Assembly (NCBI RefSeq): GCF_964030865.1
Contig: NZ_OZ034984.1
Coordinates: 620,001-684,000, forward strand
Length of the DNA stretch: 64,000 nt
Source: Spiroplasma endosymbiont of Dioctria linearis
GTDB lineage: Bacteria > Bacillota_I > Bacilli_A > Mycoplasmatales > Mycoplasmataceae
Reading direction: 5' to 3'
A program made the position numbers and the translations under genes. The notes beneath the pieces are model-generated. The model did no database searches. It was not told the DNA's origin and worked only from the letters and a program-made list of their open reading frames with translations. Positions 42,001 through 53,479 of the stretch are shown piece by piece (the stretch's first letter is position 1; every line of letters begins with the position of its first letter).

Positions 42001-44301
42001 TTTTGCAACAAATTCTTGAATAAAGGAACCTAAAAGTCAAGCGATGGGAGCCACAAAGATAGTTACAATTATTCCATAAGATATATATGACGATGAAATT
42101 TCAAAATTCCCAGCGCCCATTGCTTTTAAGATAGCAATTTCTCCAGAGTTTAATTCAACTGTCTTTTTAACTGCTACAACAGTTGCTATTATTGTAATTA
42201 TAAAAACTAAAATTGAAAAAGCATAAGAGAATATTTTAAACCCTAAAATTAGCATTGGTGCAACAATTCAATTAAGTTTAAGATTGCTTGAATCAAATGT
42301 TGAATATGTATTTATAAATGACTCATCATTTAATTTATCATTATTTCCAGTTATAAAATTATATGAATTGTATATTTCAACAATATTATTAAATGAATAA
42401 GCTCTATATTTTTCTAGATTTTTTTTACTCTCTGATATATTTTCTTTATTCTCAACAGTTAACATTGAATAAATAGACTTTGTAGCATTTTTTTCCAATT
42501 GAGTAGATATTATTTTATTAAAGTTATCTTTTGTAGCAAAAATTATAGCATTCTTCTTATTATTTGGAAGTGGATCTTGAGTATTCCCCATTGGAAAATA
42601 ACTTAGAGGTTCTACAGCAAACCCTGAGATAACAAAGTTGCTTTCACCTAAGACTATATTATCCCCTAGTTGATATTTATTTGCTGTTGCAAATTGAGGA
42701 TTTATTAAAATTTCATTTTTGGTTCTTGGTAAATTTCCTTCATATAAAGTTAATTTATTTTTTAAATCATTATTAATATCAATAATTCTATAATTAACTT
42801 CAGATATTACATCTGTAAATTCCATCTCAGCTCTAGCTTCATATTTAAAGCCCATTGCCTTAGATAAAATTTCATTTTTAAGATAGAATGCCTTTGAAGC
42901 CGATATTTCCTCATAATTATATTTTTTATTATAATTATCAAACTCTTCAAAATCTCTATTATAACCAATTAATTGTTCAATACTATTATTCTCATAATGC
43001 CTTAAATGTTTACTACTAAAACTACTATCATAATTATAAATTTTTCCACTATCGCTTCTTTTAACAATAATCTGATTGAAACTTCCTCTCATTCCCTTTT
43101 TAAATATATCTTCTTTTGAGTTTGGATATCTATCTAAATCAGGATCTGCTGAACCTAAATCAATATTGTTTTTTCATGGTCTAGAATTATTATCAACAAG
43201 AAAATTATTATTAACTCCTAATTCTTCTTCATTTCAATCATTTGGTAAAGTAGGATTAAATCCAAAAATTCATTTAAATATTGATAGTGCAAATTTTTTA
43301 TTCTCAGTTTTATTTTCTTCTTCTGACTTTTCTAACAAAAAATTAAAACCTATTTCATTATTTTCATTTAATTTATTAAATTCTGCAATTATATCTTCTC
43401 TTTCTTTTGAATTAGAATTTGCTATTGCTTGATTAATTCAATACGAAGGATATTCAGTTGTTGAATTTATCAATTGTCTAATAAAAGTTTCTAATGCAAA
43501 ATAGAGATATCGATTATAAATATCAAAATCATTATTATCATCTAAATCATTATTAATAAAATTATCATAGTTAATGAGTTCTTTAGTTTTTAACTCATAA
43601 AACAAAGTGTTTTTGACATAGCTTGGAGGATTTTCACTAAATAAATCTTCTAAATAATTCTTTTTCAGCAGTTCAATCGTTGGTAAATAAAAATTTGAAA
43701 TAGTGTTATTGTAATTTGCAGCAGTTTTTGTTAAATATGAGTGAGAACTTGCACCTGGATAATAATTAACATCTAAGTTTGGATCTCACTTAACTTCATC
43801 TCTAATTGGATCATAAGTATATTGAAAAATGCTATATCAATAATCTCTATGTGCTAACATTTCTAAAAATTTTTCTTGAATATTTGAATCTTCAAAAGTT
43901 TTAGTTAAAAAAGTTTCTTCATAACCCTCACTTGAAAAATTTTCAAAGTGAGAAATATTATAATTCAATTCAATTGCTTTATTACTTCTTTGACTAGTTA
44001 AATCATTTGAATCTTTAACATACAAAAACTGATTATTAAGAATATCCATAGGAGCAATTATATTTGAACCTTTTCCTTCTGATAAATTAACCCCTACTAC
44101 CTGTTGGTTAACAAAATCAAATGGGTCCATTTTAGACATAGTTTTTTCATAATCTTCACTAATTCTTTTGGTTGTTGAAAAAGACACGCTTAAAATAAAG
44201 GTAGCTAAAAAACTTAAAATTACAATTACAATAAACTGTATTTTAAATTTCATTACACCTTTTATACCTTGTTTTAAATACAAAAATAGCGTCTTTTTCA
44301 T
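39085..44301 (-). CDS. very large FtsX-type ABC permease
   Basis: A 1738-residue membrane protein, one of the longest genes here, with an open frame once TGA is Trp. The N-terminal segment KFKIQFIVIVILSFLATFILSV anchors an ectodomain of about 550 residues. An FtsX-type four-helix block follows (IIATVVAVKKTVELNSGEIAI with the typical K-A-M-G turn). A second segment (SATTVFFAGFLVSFGLTIPG) precedes another ectodomain of about 550 residues, and a C-terminal FtsX block contains VMKSLGYSNWKIIKY. The E-I-A-I-L-K-A-M-G and M-K-S-L-G-Y-S motifs mark the ATPase coupling loops. MacB/FtsX-type permeases of this class move lipoproteins or couple ATP hydrolysis to surface work. No ATPase gene is adjacent. 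The gene diverges from the large lipoprotein pair. Confidence 0.8.
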
Positions 44302-44377
44302 TTTATCTTTCCCGACTTAATTGGTTTATTTTTGAAATATTATATTATTTCAAAAATATTTTATCATAATTTAAAAA

Positions 44378-44383
44378 TATAAT
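44378..44383 (+). promoter_or_regulatory. -10 element of the first large lipoprotein gene
   Basis: TATAAT on the plus strand only 19 bases before the ATG, with GGGGGA between. The leader would be about 13 bases, so the mRNA starts almost at its ribosome binding site. Confidence 0.5.
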
Positions 44384-44402
44384 TTAATTATCGGGGGATA
44401 AA

Positions 44403-46859
44403 ATGAAAAAAATAATATCAATATTAGCAGTAATGAGTGTAACAACTTCTACTCTAACTGTTGCATCTTGTAGCATGATAAATTTAAAAAAAGCATCAAT
44501 TACAAATAAAGTTAGTAATTTAACTAAAATATCTGAAACTTTATTGCGAGGTTCAATGATTCAAAATGCAAGTCAAGAAACAAATACAGGATTTGCATAT
44601 GATTCAAATTATTTAAATAATCTTGTCTACAACTCAAAAGCAAACTCTTTAATGCCTCTTTTTAAAACAGGTCAAGAAACAAATTTAAATAACCTTAGAG
44701 ATCTTTATTTTGATAATCAAGATTTAAATAGAGATGCAATTAATGAACTACAAGAAAATTTTTTAAATGATAAAGTTAAAGCTCCAATAACGTCAGTTAA
44801 AAATATTGCAGGAACTCTTATATTTGCAATAACTACTCTCCAATCAAATGGAGGAATTCATCCAAGTATTTCTGGTCTAATTCAGGGTGCTATACCTCAA
44901 CTTGGTTTAAATGATGGCTTAGTTGACTCTTTAAACAGTAAAAATATTCAACCAATTGCAAAATTAATTCAAACAATTAATGAGCCTTTATCAAAAACAA
45001 TAGGTTTTTTGCAAGAGTCAAATGTTATTTATGGAGTTTTGAAGAATTTTTTTAATTCTGAATTTGAAAATGCTATAAAAGAGAAAAATGTTGAAGAAAT
45101 ATTTAAATGAATAATAGATTTTTTAAATGAGGTAAATTTATCAGGAGGAGCCAAAATACTTGATAACTTAATTAATTCAATATTAATTCAAGATAAACAA
45201 GCAGAAAAATTAAGTGGACAAATGATCGTAAATGCTTCATTGAATAAGTTTAATAATATTTTTGCCAGAGTATTAAAACAAGAAGATAAAATTATTAGCA
45301 ATGAAAATATATATGATTTAAATAAAAATTTTGATAAAAACCTAGGAAAAATAATTGGGGAATTCTTTCAACAAATAGAAAAAAATAATCTAAATTTAAA
45401 TATAGAAACAATACTAAAATTGGTTTTTGAAAAGACTGAAAATATTACAGATATATTATTTATAATTTCAGGACTACTTAAATATATTTCTTCAATAGAT
45501 TTTACAAGTTATATTCCACTATCAAATGATTATTTATTTGATAGTGAAAAATTAAACAATGATTTTTTAAAGGAGTTAAATAATTTAAGCCTAAAAGAAA
45601 ATCCTTATAGTACAGAGAAACTTTTAAAAAATCTTTCTACGATTACAGGCATTGAAAAAAATTTAGATGGTAAGCAAATGCAAAAACTCTTTTATTTACT
45701 TTTTAACTCTGGTGAAAAAGTAACAAATATTGATCAAAATGTTGGGTTAATAAGCTTAATATCAAAATTAAGTTCTCCAATACTGGGACAAAATAAAAAA
45801 AATAACTACTCTTCTCTTCTTTACGGAATTGGCAATGGACTTGCAATTTGAAAAGGATGATCTTTTGGTGGAATTGGACCCGATCAAGTTGGAAATGTAC
45901 TTAGATGAGTAATTGGTGATGGTCTTGGATTTAATTCAGACTTTAGTGGTTTAAATAAAGTTATTGAAATATTAAATGGTATTGGCATTACAATAGATTT
46001 AAAAGTTAGTGAAAAGACAACAAATCAACTAAAACATCTCTTTAGTGCTATTTGAGATGAGGATTCAACTTTAATTGAAGATTTAACTGGACAAAAAATT
46101 AGTTTATACTCTATTTTTAAAAATGAAATTGCAAGCGGTATTACAATATCAAAACTTATTGATTTAATTTATAAAAATATAGCTCAGGCTGATCCAAGTA
46201 ATAAAATTGATAGAGAAAAAAGTATTGATAAAAAGGCAGAAAAATTATCTATTGGACTAAATATCATTAGTAAAGAAATTGTAAATGATAAATATCAATT
46301 ATGATATAAAAGCAAAAATAGTGAAAAGCAATTCATAGAAAATAGTCAAACGGGAGACTATAATCCCCTACAGGCCTTAATCTTATCTTCAACAAGAAAT
46401 GGGCTTTACTTAAAAATTAATGAAAACCCAATAATAGTAAATCAAAAAGTTAAAGGTTCTAAGGCTTCGATGTATGCTTTGGGAACTAATTTTGATTCAA
46501 ATGGAAATCAAGTATTTAGCAATTTTAGAGAATCTTCTATTATGGAAGGATTGGAATATATTTTTGATGATAAAATAACTAATTATATTTTAGAAGATAT
46601 TGTAAAAGCATTTAATGATATAAATATGATTGATACTGAGGTTTCAAATAATATCTATAAAAAATTAATTCAAAGTAAGAATTTTAAAACAAAAAATTTA
46701 AGTTATGTTAATATAGATAAACCAAATTTAGTACAATCGATAACTTATGAAACTACCTACGTTGACCCCTTTAATAATAAAAGTTTTAAGTATGAAATTA
46801 ATCTAATTCTTAAACCTGATCAAGCTTCATGAAAAATAAATAATATAAAAAGAGTATAA
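44403..46859 (+). CDS. large paralogous lipoprotein 1 (MOLPALP-like)
   Basis: An 818-residue lipoprotein. Signal peptide MKKIISILAVMSVTTSTLTV, lipobox ending A-S-C (Cys23). The mature protein has repeated Leu/Ile-rich amphipathic helices and conserved blocks shared with the next gene. These are SNLTKISETLLRGSMIQNAS, FAYDSNYL, SNGGIHPSISGLIQ, GIGPDQVGNVLRWVI and, near the end, KNFKTKNLSYVNID. The arrangement and size match the paralogous MOLPALP lipoproteins of Mesoplasma and Entomoplasma as I remember them. Their function is unknown; such families are usually surface exposed. It has its own promoter and terminator. Confidence 0.65.
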
Positions 46860-46875
46860 GCATGATTTTGGTTAT

Positions 46876-46905
46876 AAAAAGTTTCTTTATGTAAAGAAAC
46901 TTTTT
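46876..46905 (+). terminator. terminator between the two large lipoprotein genes
   Basis: AAAAAGTTTCTTTA/TAAAGAAACTTTTT, a 14-bp stem with a TG loop, 17 bases after the stop of the first gene. Confidence 0.8.
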
Positions 46906-46946
46906 TAATATATAATAACTATAATTAGAGGGAGTAGTCGGGGAAA

Positions 46947-49388
46947 ATGAAAAGAATTATTTCACTTTTAGGAATAGTTTCAATAACAGCATCTACAGCA
47001 AGTGTCACAAGTTGCAGTACAATTAATAACAAAAAAAAGTCAGTTATTAATAAAGTAAATAATTTAACTCAAATATCATCAACTCTTTTAAGGGGTGCAA
47101 TGGTACAAAATGCTAGTCAAAAAGTAAATTATGGACTTGCATATGATGCAAATTATTTACTAGATTTAATACACTCAAGCAGAGCAAAAGAACTTATGCC
47201 AGGTTTTAATACAAATTATCAAACAGATATGAGTTCATTAAATAGTAGTTATTTTAATCAAAATTTGACAAGAGAAGAGATAAATAAAATAGCTAAAGTG
47301 AATGGGTCTAATGATAACGGCTCTTTTCTTACAGATAATGTAAAATCTCCTGTTGGAGCTGCTGATTCGATTGGAAGTCTTTTAACAGTCTTTATAGGAA
47401 TTATAAAGTCTAATGGAGGAATTCATCCAAATTCTTCAGGGCTAATACAATCTTTTTTGCCTGAATTAAATCTTAGTGAAGATAATGTAGATAAATTTAG
47501 TAGCGAAAAAATGGCATCAATTTCAAATACTTTAGATCAATGAGCTGATATAATTGCCATAACAATAAAAATAGCTGTTAGCGCAAAATTACCATATACT
47601 TTAATTTCGAATTTATTAAATGTTAATTTTTTAACAGCATTAAGAGAAAATAATTGAAAACTCATTAAAGAATCAATTATTAAAACTTTTTTAAATATAG
47701 ACTTTGTATCAATATTAGACCTATTAGTAAATAATATTTTAAGAGTAGATAAAATTGAAAACTTAACAAATAAAAAAATAATGAACGCTGCTATAAAAAG
47801 ATCAAATAATATATTTGCAAAACTTTCAGGTCAAAAAGATAAAGTTATAAAAAATAAAGATGAATTATATAAAGATATTGACTTTGATTTTGAAAATAAA
47901 TTTGGTGATGTCTTTGCAGGATTTTTAAATAACTTAAATAATTTAGACACATCAAATATTTTTTCTATTATTTTTGATGTCCTTTTTGTTATTTCAGCTA
48001 TTTTTCAAAGAATTACAAGTATTGATTTCTCACAAGACACTCCACAAAGCCATGATGATCTTTATTCATATAAAGGAGAAGTTGGAAGAAAAGAAAAAAG
48101 GAATTTAAAATTTTTAAAGGAACTTGCTGATACTGACTTTAAAAATAGTCAATTTAGCACTAAAAAACTAATCAAAAACCTTTCTATTGCATTAAATGCA
48201 AAAGATAATGATGGTTTAAATTTTGCAAAACTATTAGGATTATTATTTCAAAGTGGAAGTAGTAAAACCTTAGACATATCAAAACCAGGAATTCTTGGTT
48301 GAGTGCCATCTTTATTAGCAAAATTAGGAACTTTATCAGGAGATTATAAAGGTGCTGAGGGTTTTTCACCGCTTCTTTATGCAATGGGTAATGGTTTTGC
48401 ACAATGAAAAAATATTAAAATTAATGTGATTGGAGAAATTGGACCTAATCAAATAGGTAATTTTGTAAAAGCTATTATTGATGCTTTTATTGAAAACAGA
48501 AGTATTAATGGTTTAGACTCTCTATTTGATTTTTTAAAAACTTTTGGTGTTAATATTCCACTTAGATTTAACCAAGATGAAATGATGAAAAAATCTTGAA
48601 AAACTTTATGAAGCTCTGAATCAACTTTTTTGAAAACTATCATTGGAGGAGAAAAAAATATATCATTGCAAACTATACTAAGTTCTCAAATATATGAAGG
48701 AAAAACTATTTCTGAAATATTGGATTTTATATATTATTCAATTAGCTCAACAAATCCAAATTATATAAAAATAAAAGATTTAGAAGAAACATCAACAAGA
48801 TTAGCTGATGGAGTTAGAGATATTTCTTCAGCATTAGTTGACAATAAGTACTCTATTTTTTATGGTCAAGATACTCCATATAAAGAAGGTAATAATAAAT
48901 ATACAGCTCTTCAAACATTAATGATAACAAATAATAAAAATGGATTATATATAAATTTTGATGAGAAAAACAATAAAAATGTTAAAGGTATGAGATCTGC
49001 TATGTTTGCTCTTGGAAATGACTATGACGAAGATGGTAGACAAAAGAATACATTTAGAGAAAAAACGATATTAAGTGGTTTGGAAAAAATATTAGATGAC
49101 TCTGATATCAACGATCTATTAGATCAGATATTGCTTGGTTTTAAGGATGTTAATAAAATAAAAAGTGAACTTACAACATATTATTATAAACCTTTAATTT
49201 ATCATAAAAATTTTAAGACAAAAATTTTAAGTTATAAAGGCATTGATGAACAAAACACTGATGCTATTATAAAATATAGAACCTTATATACAATACCTGT
49301 CACGAATGCTACATTTACATATGAAGTAGAACTATTATTATTAAATGGCTCTAATGAATGAAAAATTAGTTCAATTGAAAAAAAATAA
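46947..49388 (+). CDS. large paralogous lipoprotein 2 (MOLPALP-like)
   Basis: An 813-residue paralogue of the preceding gene. Signal peptide MKRIISLLGIVSITASTASV with lipobox T-S-C (Cys23). The same landmarks appear in order: NLTQISSTLLRGAMVQNAS, LAYDANYL, SNGGIHPNSSGLIQ, FSPLLYAMGNGFAQW, IGPNQIGNFVKAII and, near the end, HKNFKTKILSYKGIDEQN. Identity is moderate, so the duplication is old or the genes are under diversifying selection. GGGGAAA precedes the ATG. Two TATAAT elements (46911-46916 and 46920-46925) lie between the terminator of gene 1 and this start, so it can be expressed independently. Confidence 0.65.
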
Positions 49389-49413
49389 AAACTCGTTTAA
49401 AATACGAGTTTTT
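49387..49413. terminator. bidirectional terminator, 10-bp stem
   Basis: AAAAACTCGT/ACGAGTTTTT with a 7-base loop. It starts within the stop codon of lipoprotein 2 and lies 6 bases beyond the stop of the convergent gene. Confidence 0.8.
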
Positions 49414-49419
49414 TAAATA

Positions 49420-50199
49420 TTACATTATAAATATAATTGCTATAATAATTCCTAAAGTTAAAATTGGTAACAAAAATCATAACAATCATGTTTTTGATTT
49501 TCACTTTACTCCATAACCCTTTTTTTTATCTTTTTTAGGCTTTTCTTTTTTAGGAGGGACTATTTTAATCTCTACATTTTTATCTTTTGCCTCTGGAGGA
49601 GCTTTTCTTCATTGTTCAAATTCTTTAATTGGTTTTATTTCTTCATGTTTTTTTTCAAATTTATGAGGTTTCTTTTCTTTTGCTTTATTTAAATCCTCAT
49701 CAATGAACTGCTCCCTTTCATTTTCTGCAAGTAATGGTTCATCAGAATCTGGAAGCATTTCAATATCTCCATTTGTTCTTCCACTTAAAGTATCGACAAA
49801 GTGCTGTGCTACTTCTCTATTTGTAGTTCCAAATGTAATACCATTTCCAAAACTATCATTTTGAAGCGAAACATAATGTAAGCCTCCAGCATTTTTTGAA
49901 AATTGCAATTGAATTTTTTGCAATGAATAAGAGTCAAATGGTAAATATCTTATTTGTGTACTTGAATCATCATCACTAATTTCTAAAGTAAAAGTTCTTT
50001 TAGATGTAATAAAAACAATTCCAATCATATTTTCATCATATCTTTTAAAACTTGCTCAAAGTGCTGATAAAACTATTTCATCTTCATCAATATAAGTTTC
50101 ACTGTGTTGTCAAACTTTCTCTAAGATATTTTTGTATGTAGGCAATCAAATATAACCTTGTTGAGCTAATTCTTCTTTTATTTTTGCACTAGTTTTCAT
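49420..50199 (-). CDS. tail-anchored protein with PH-like N-terminal domain
   Basis: A 259-residue protein with no signal peptide. It has one hydrophobic segment at its very end (WLLWFLLPILTLGIIIAIIF), preceded by a Lys-rich stretch (PKKEKPKKDKKKGYG), so most of it is cytoplasmic. Residues 35-115 (EDEIVLSALWASFKRYDENM, MIGIVFITSKRTFTLEI, LPFDSYSLQKIQLQ) have the beta-rich pattern of bacterial PH domains: a short helix-like start, then strands ending in a line that names the start of the ligand pocket. The middle is acidic and low-complexity. PH-like assignment is tentative; function unknown. It faces the rarA gene upstream with a 25-base gap. Confidence 0.55.
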
Positions 50200-50224
50200 T
50201 TTTAAATTACCTACTCTCTATCTA

Positions 50225-51475
50225 TTATTTTATCTTATTTCCTTTTGTAAATTTTATGTATATTTCCATTAATTTTTTTTCATAACTGCTATGAGGTTTA
50301 AAAGTAAAATAGTTTATATCTTTAATTTCATCTGGTAAATACTGTTGTTCAACTCAATCGTTTTCATAATTATGAGCATATTTATAACCAATGCCATGTC
50401 CTAATTTATGAGCATTTCGATAATGATTATCTCTAAGATATGGTGGAATTGGAGGTGCTAAACCGTTATTAACATCTTCTATTGCCTTTTCTAAAGCTAA
50501 ATAAGATGAGTTTGATTTCTCACTTAAAGACATTTCTATAATAGCTAAGCCCAAGATAATTCTTCCCTCTGGCATTCCTATTTGTCTAAAAGTTTGGCAT
50601 GCTTGATAAACTCTTATTGGAATTGTTGGATTGGCTAGTCCAATATCCTCATAAGCCATAATAATCATTCTTCTCATCAAAATTTCAAAATCACCTATTT
50701 TCATTAATCTTGCTCAATAGTGTAATGCAGCATCAACATCACTTCCTCTAATTGATTTTTGTAATGCTGATTTTAGATCATGATATTCATCACCTTCTCC
50801 TGTTCCCTTAGTAACAGCTTGTTCAAATATTGCCTCAATAATTTCATTATTAATTTTAATATCTGGATATAATTCGAGCATTAATTCTATTGAATTGATA
50901 GCCACCCTTAAATCTCCATTAGAAAGCTCACAAAGTTTTACAAATGCATCTTTTTCAATATCTAGATTAATTTTATTATTTTTTAATACTCTTTTTATAC
51001 CCTCTTTCATTTCTTCAATAGTAATTTCTTTTAACTTTAAAATTGTACACCTACTTCTAATAGCAGGATTAATTACAAAATAAGGATTTTCAGTTGTAGT
51101 CAAAAAAACTACAACTTTTTTTGACTCTATAAACTCTAATAAATAATCTTGAATATTTCTATTCATTCTATGAATCTCATCAACAATTAATATTAATTGT
51201 TCATCATGATTTGATGATTCAATTAACTTTTGCAATTTCTCTTTTTTATCATTTGAGGCATTAAAAAAATCATATTTTGCTTTAAGATCATTTGCAATAG
51301 AAATAGCCATAGATGTTTTACCAACTCCTGGAGGACCATAAAAAATTAAATTAGTAAGAAATTTTTTTTCAACAAGTTTTGAAATTAAACCATACTTATT
51401 ATTAATTAAATGTGACTGACCAATGATATTTTTTAAAGTATCTGGTCTTAATAAGAAACTTAAAGGTTTGTTCAT
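50225..51475 (-). CDS. rarA: replication-associated recombination protein A (RarA/MgsA)
   Basis: A 416-residue AAA+ clamp-loader-like ATPase acting at stalled replication forks. The N-terminal R-P-x-T-L-x-x-I-I-G-Q block is followed by Walker A G-P-P-G-V-G-K-T and Walker B LILIVDEIHRMN. Sensor-1 region TTTENPYFVINPAIRSRC and the sensor-2 block GDLRVAINSIE come next. The C-terminal half is the family-specific tetramerisation region (KGTGEGDEYHDLKSALQKSIRGSD, then MAYEDIGLANP). Length is close to the usual 420-450. It is read through four TGA tryptophans. Confidence 0.93.
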
Positions 51476-51507
51476 TTTTTTTAACTCCTAATTGAATAAT
51501 AGCATAA

Positions 51508-51533
51508 AAAAACTAACCTTTTGGCTAGTTTTT
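51508..51533 (-). terminator. terminator of the ABC exporter gene
   Basis: AAAAACTA-A-CC TTTT GG-C-TAGTTTTT with one mismatch, overlapping the stop at 51532 and read on the minus strand. Confidence 0.65.
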
Positions 51534-53397
51534 AAGACTTACCTGCATCATGCAAATCTTTAAATTTTCCTGGAATCTTTATTAATTCTTTATAAGTTCC
51601 TTGTTGAACAATTCCCTTACCAGGAGCTAATACAAATATTTTATCAACATCTTTTATAGTACTCAATCTATGTGCAATTATTACTGATGTTTTTTCTTTC
51701 ATCAGTTCATTTAATTGAACTTGGATTTCTTTTTCAACAATATTATCTAACGCACTTGTAGCCTCATCTAAAATTAATAACTCAGGATTTCTAAGTAAAA
51801 TCCTTGCAATTACAAGTCTTTGTTTTTGACCACCACTTAGTAATAAACCACGTTCTCCTAAAATAGTTTGATAACCATAAGGTCAACTATTAATAATTTG
51901 ATCAATTTGGGCTTTTTTACAAGCTTCATGTACTTCTTCTTCAGTAGCATTAAAATGACCATATCTAACATTATCATAAACATCACCAAAAATTATTGAT
52001 GGCTCTTGTTCAACATAACCAACGTGACTTAAATAACTTTTTAAGTTAAAGTCTTTTAAATTCTTATCATTAACTAAAATGCAACCCTCAGTTGGATCAT
52101 AAAATCTTAACAATAATTTTGAAACTGTAGATTTACCACTTCCAGTTTCACCAACAAAAGCATAAGATTTTCCCTTTTCTAAAGTAATATCCAAATTTGG
52201 AACAATGTTAACTTCTGGTTTCTCAGGATAATTAAATTTAACTTTTCTAAACTCAATTTTTGAAATATTTTCATCAAATAAAATCCCTGATTTATCTTTA
52301 TCATCAAGAATTGGTTCTTTTTCAATAACTTCATATATTTGTGCAGAAGATGCGGATGCTCTTGATAGACCTGGAATAATTGCAGCTATTTGTCATAAAG
52401 GACGAGTTAAACCAACCATAGCTGAAATAAATGATGGTAAAGTAGTTGTTAACATCTTATTATCATTAAAAAATTCTATTGCAATAGTTATCATAATTAA
52501 ATTAATTAGAACATCTGAAGCAATTAAAATTGCTAATAAAGTACCATCTATTTTTGAAATTGGCTTAAAGGCCTTAATATAAGGCTTATGAAGTTCTTCT
52601 AATCTTGATTCTTCATATCTTCTTGTTCCTGTTGCTTTTACTAATTTAATTGCTCCAATTCGATCAATTACATCACCATTGACATCAGAAATTACATCTC
52701 TAACTTTTTTAACCTTTTTTTGATATTGAAGTGAAAACATTATTACAATAAATGTTAATGAATAAACACAAATACTTGCAACTAAAGCAAGTTGTCAATG
52801 AATTGCGAACATCATAGCTGTTCCCATTACAATAACTAATGGTGCTTGAATTACTCAAGCAATCATTCCTGAAATCTCGTTTCCGATAACATTAGTATCT
52901 CCAACTAATTTTGTCATTAATTTTCCAATTTTTTTATCAGAATAATAACTAATGTCTTGCTCTAATAATCTTTTTATTGTTAAATTTCTTAACTCTACTT
53001 CTATATTTACTGCCAGCATAATTGAACATGAGTTCCTGATATATGTACAAAAATATAGCAAAATTAAATCTGTAGCTGTTATAGCCATTCATGCTTTTCA
53101 AGATAAATTTCAATATTGTCCATTTTGAGCTTGTGCTGCACTAAGAACATTTCTTAGAAATAAAGTATTTAAACTTACTAAAAAAGCACTAAAAGTTACA
53201 ACAAAAACTACACTTAAAAACAATGCCTTATATTTTCATCCATAAATTAATACTATTCATGAAAATTTAAGTTTATTTTTTTCTTTAACTAATTTATAAA
53301 CCTTATCATCTGGAATATATTTTTTAGATTCTTCTCTATTATCAGCAACAATCGCATCTCCAATTGGATTATTTGTTGCATTATATGAATTATCCAT
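51532..53397 (-). CDS. ABC exporter (MsbA/multidrug type), fused membrane and ATPase domains
   Basis: A 621-residue half-transporter. A six-helix membrane domain (residues about 60-345) contains KLVGDTNVIGNEISGMIAW. The ATPase domain starts near 385 and has Walker A G-E-T-G-S-G-K-S, the Q-loop VGYVEQEPSIIFGD, signature LLSGGQKQR, Walker B LLILDEATSALD and H-loop IIAHRLST. These ATPases are complete and should be active as a homodimer, exporting lipids, drugs or peptides. The start at 53397 follows GAGGGGAAAATTTAT; an earlier ATG has no ribosome site. It is a single gene with its own terminator; the substrate is unknown. Confidence 0.9.
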
Positions 53398-53447
53398 ATA
53401 AATTTTCCCCTCTATTTTATATTGTTGATATATTATCATAAAAATAT

Positions 53448-53474
53448 AAAAACAACTATTAGAAAGTTGTTTTT
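53448..53474 (-). terminator. terminator of lon
   Basis: AAAAACAACT/AGTTGTTTTT with a 7-base loop, just beyond the lon stop on the minus strand. Confidence 0.75.
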
Positions 53475-53479
53475 ATATA

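Noticed and set aside
39085-44301. Several separate small permease genes on the minus strand
   Set aside because: All pieces share one frame with no TAA or TAG between them; the segments checked (39670-40248, 40948-41373, 41815-42036, 43093-43836) are open. They are one gene.
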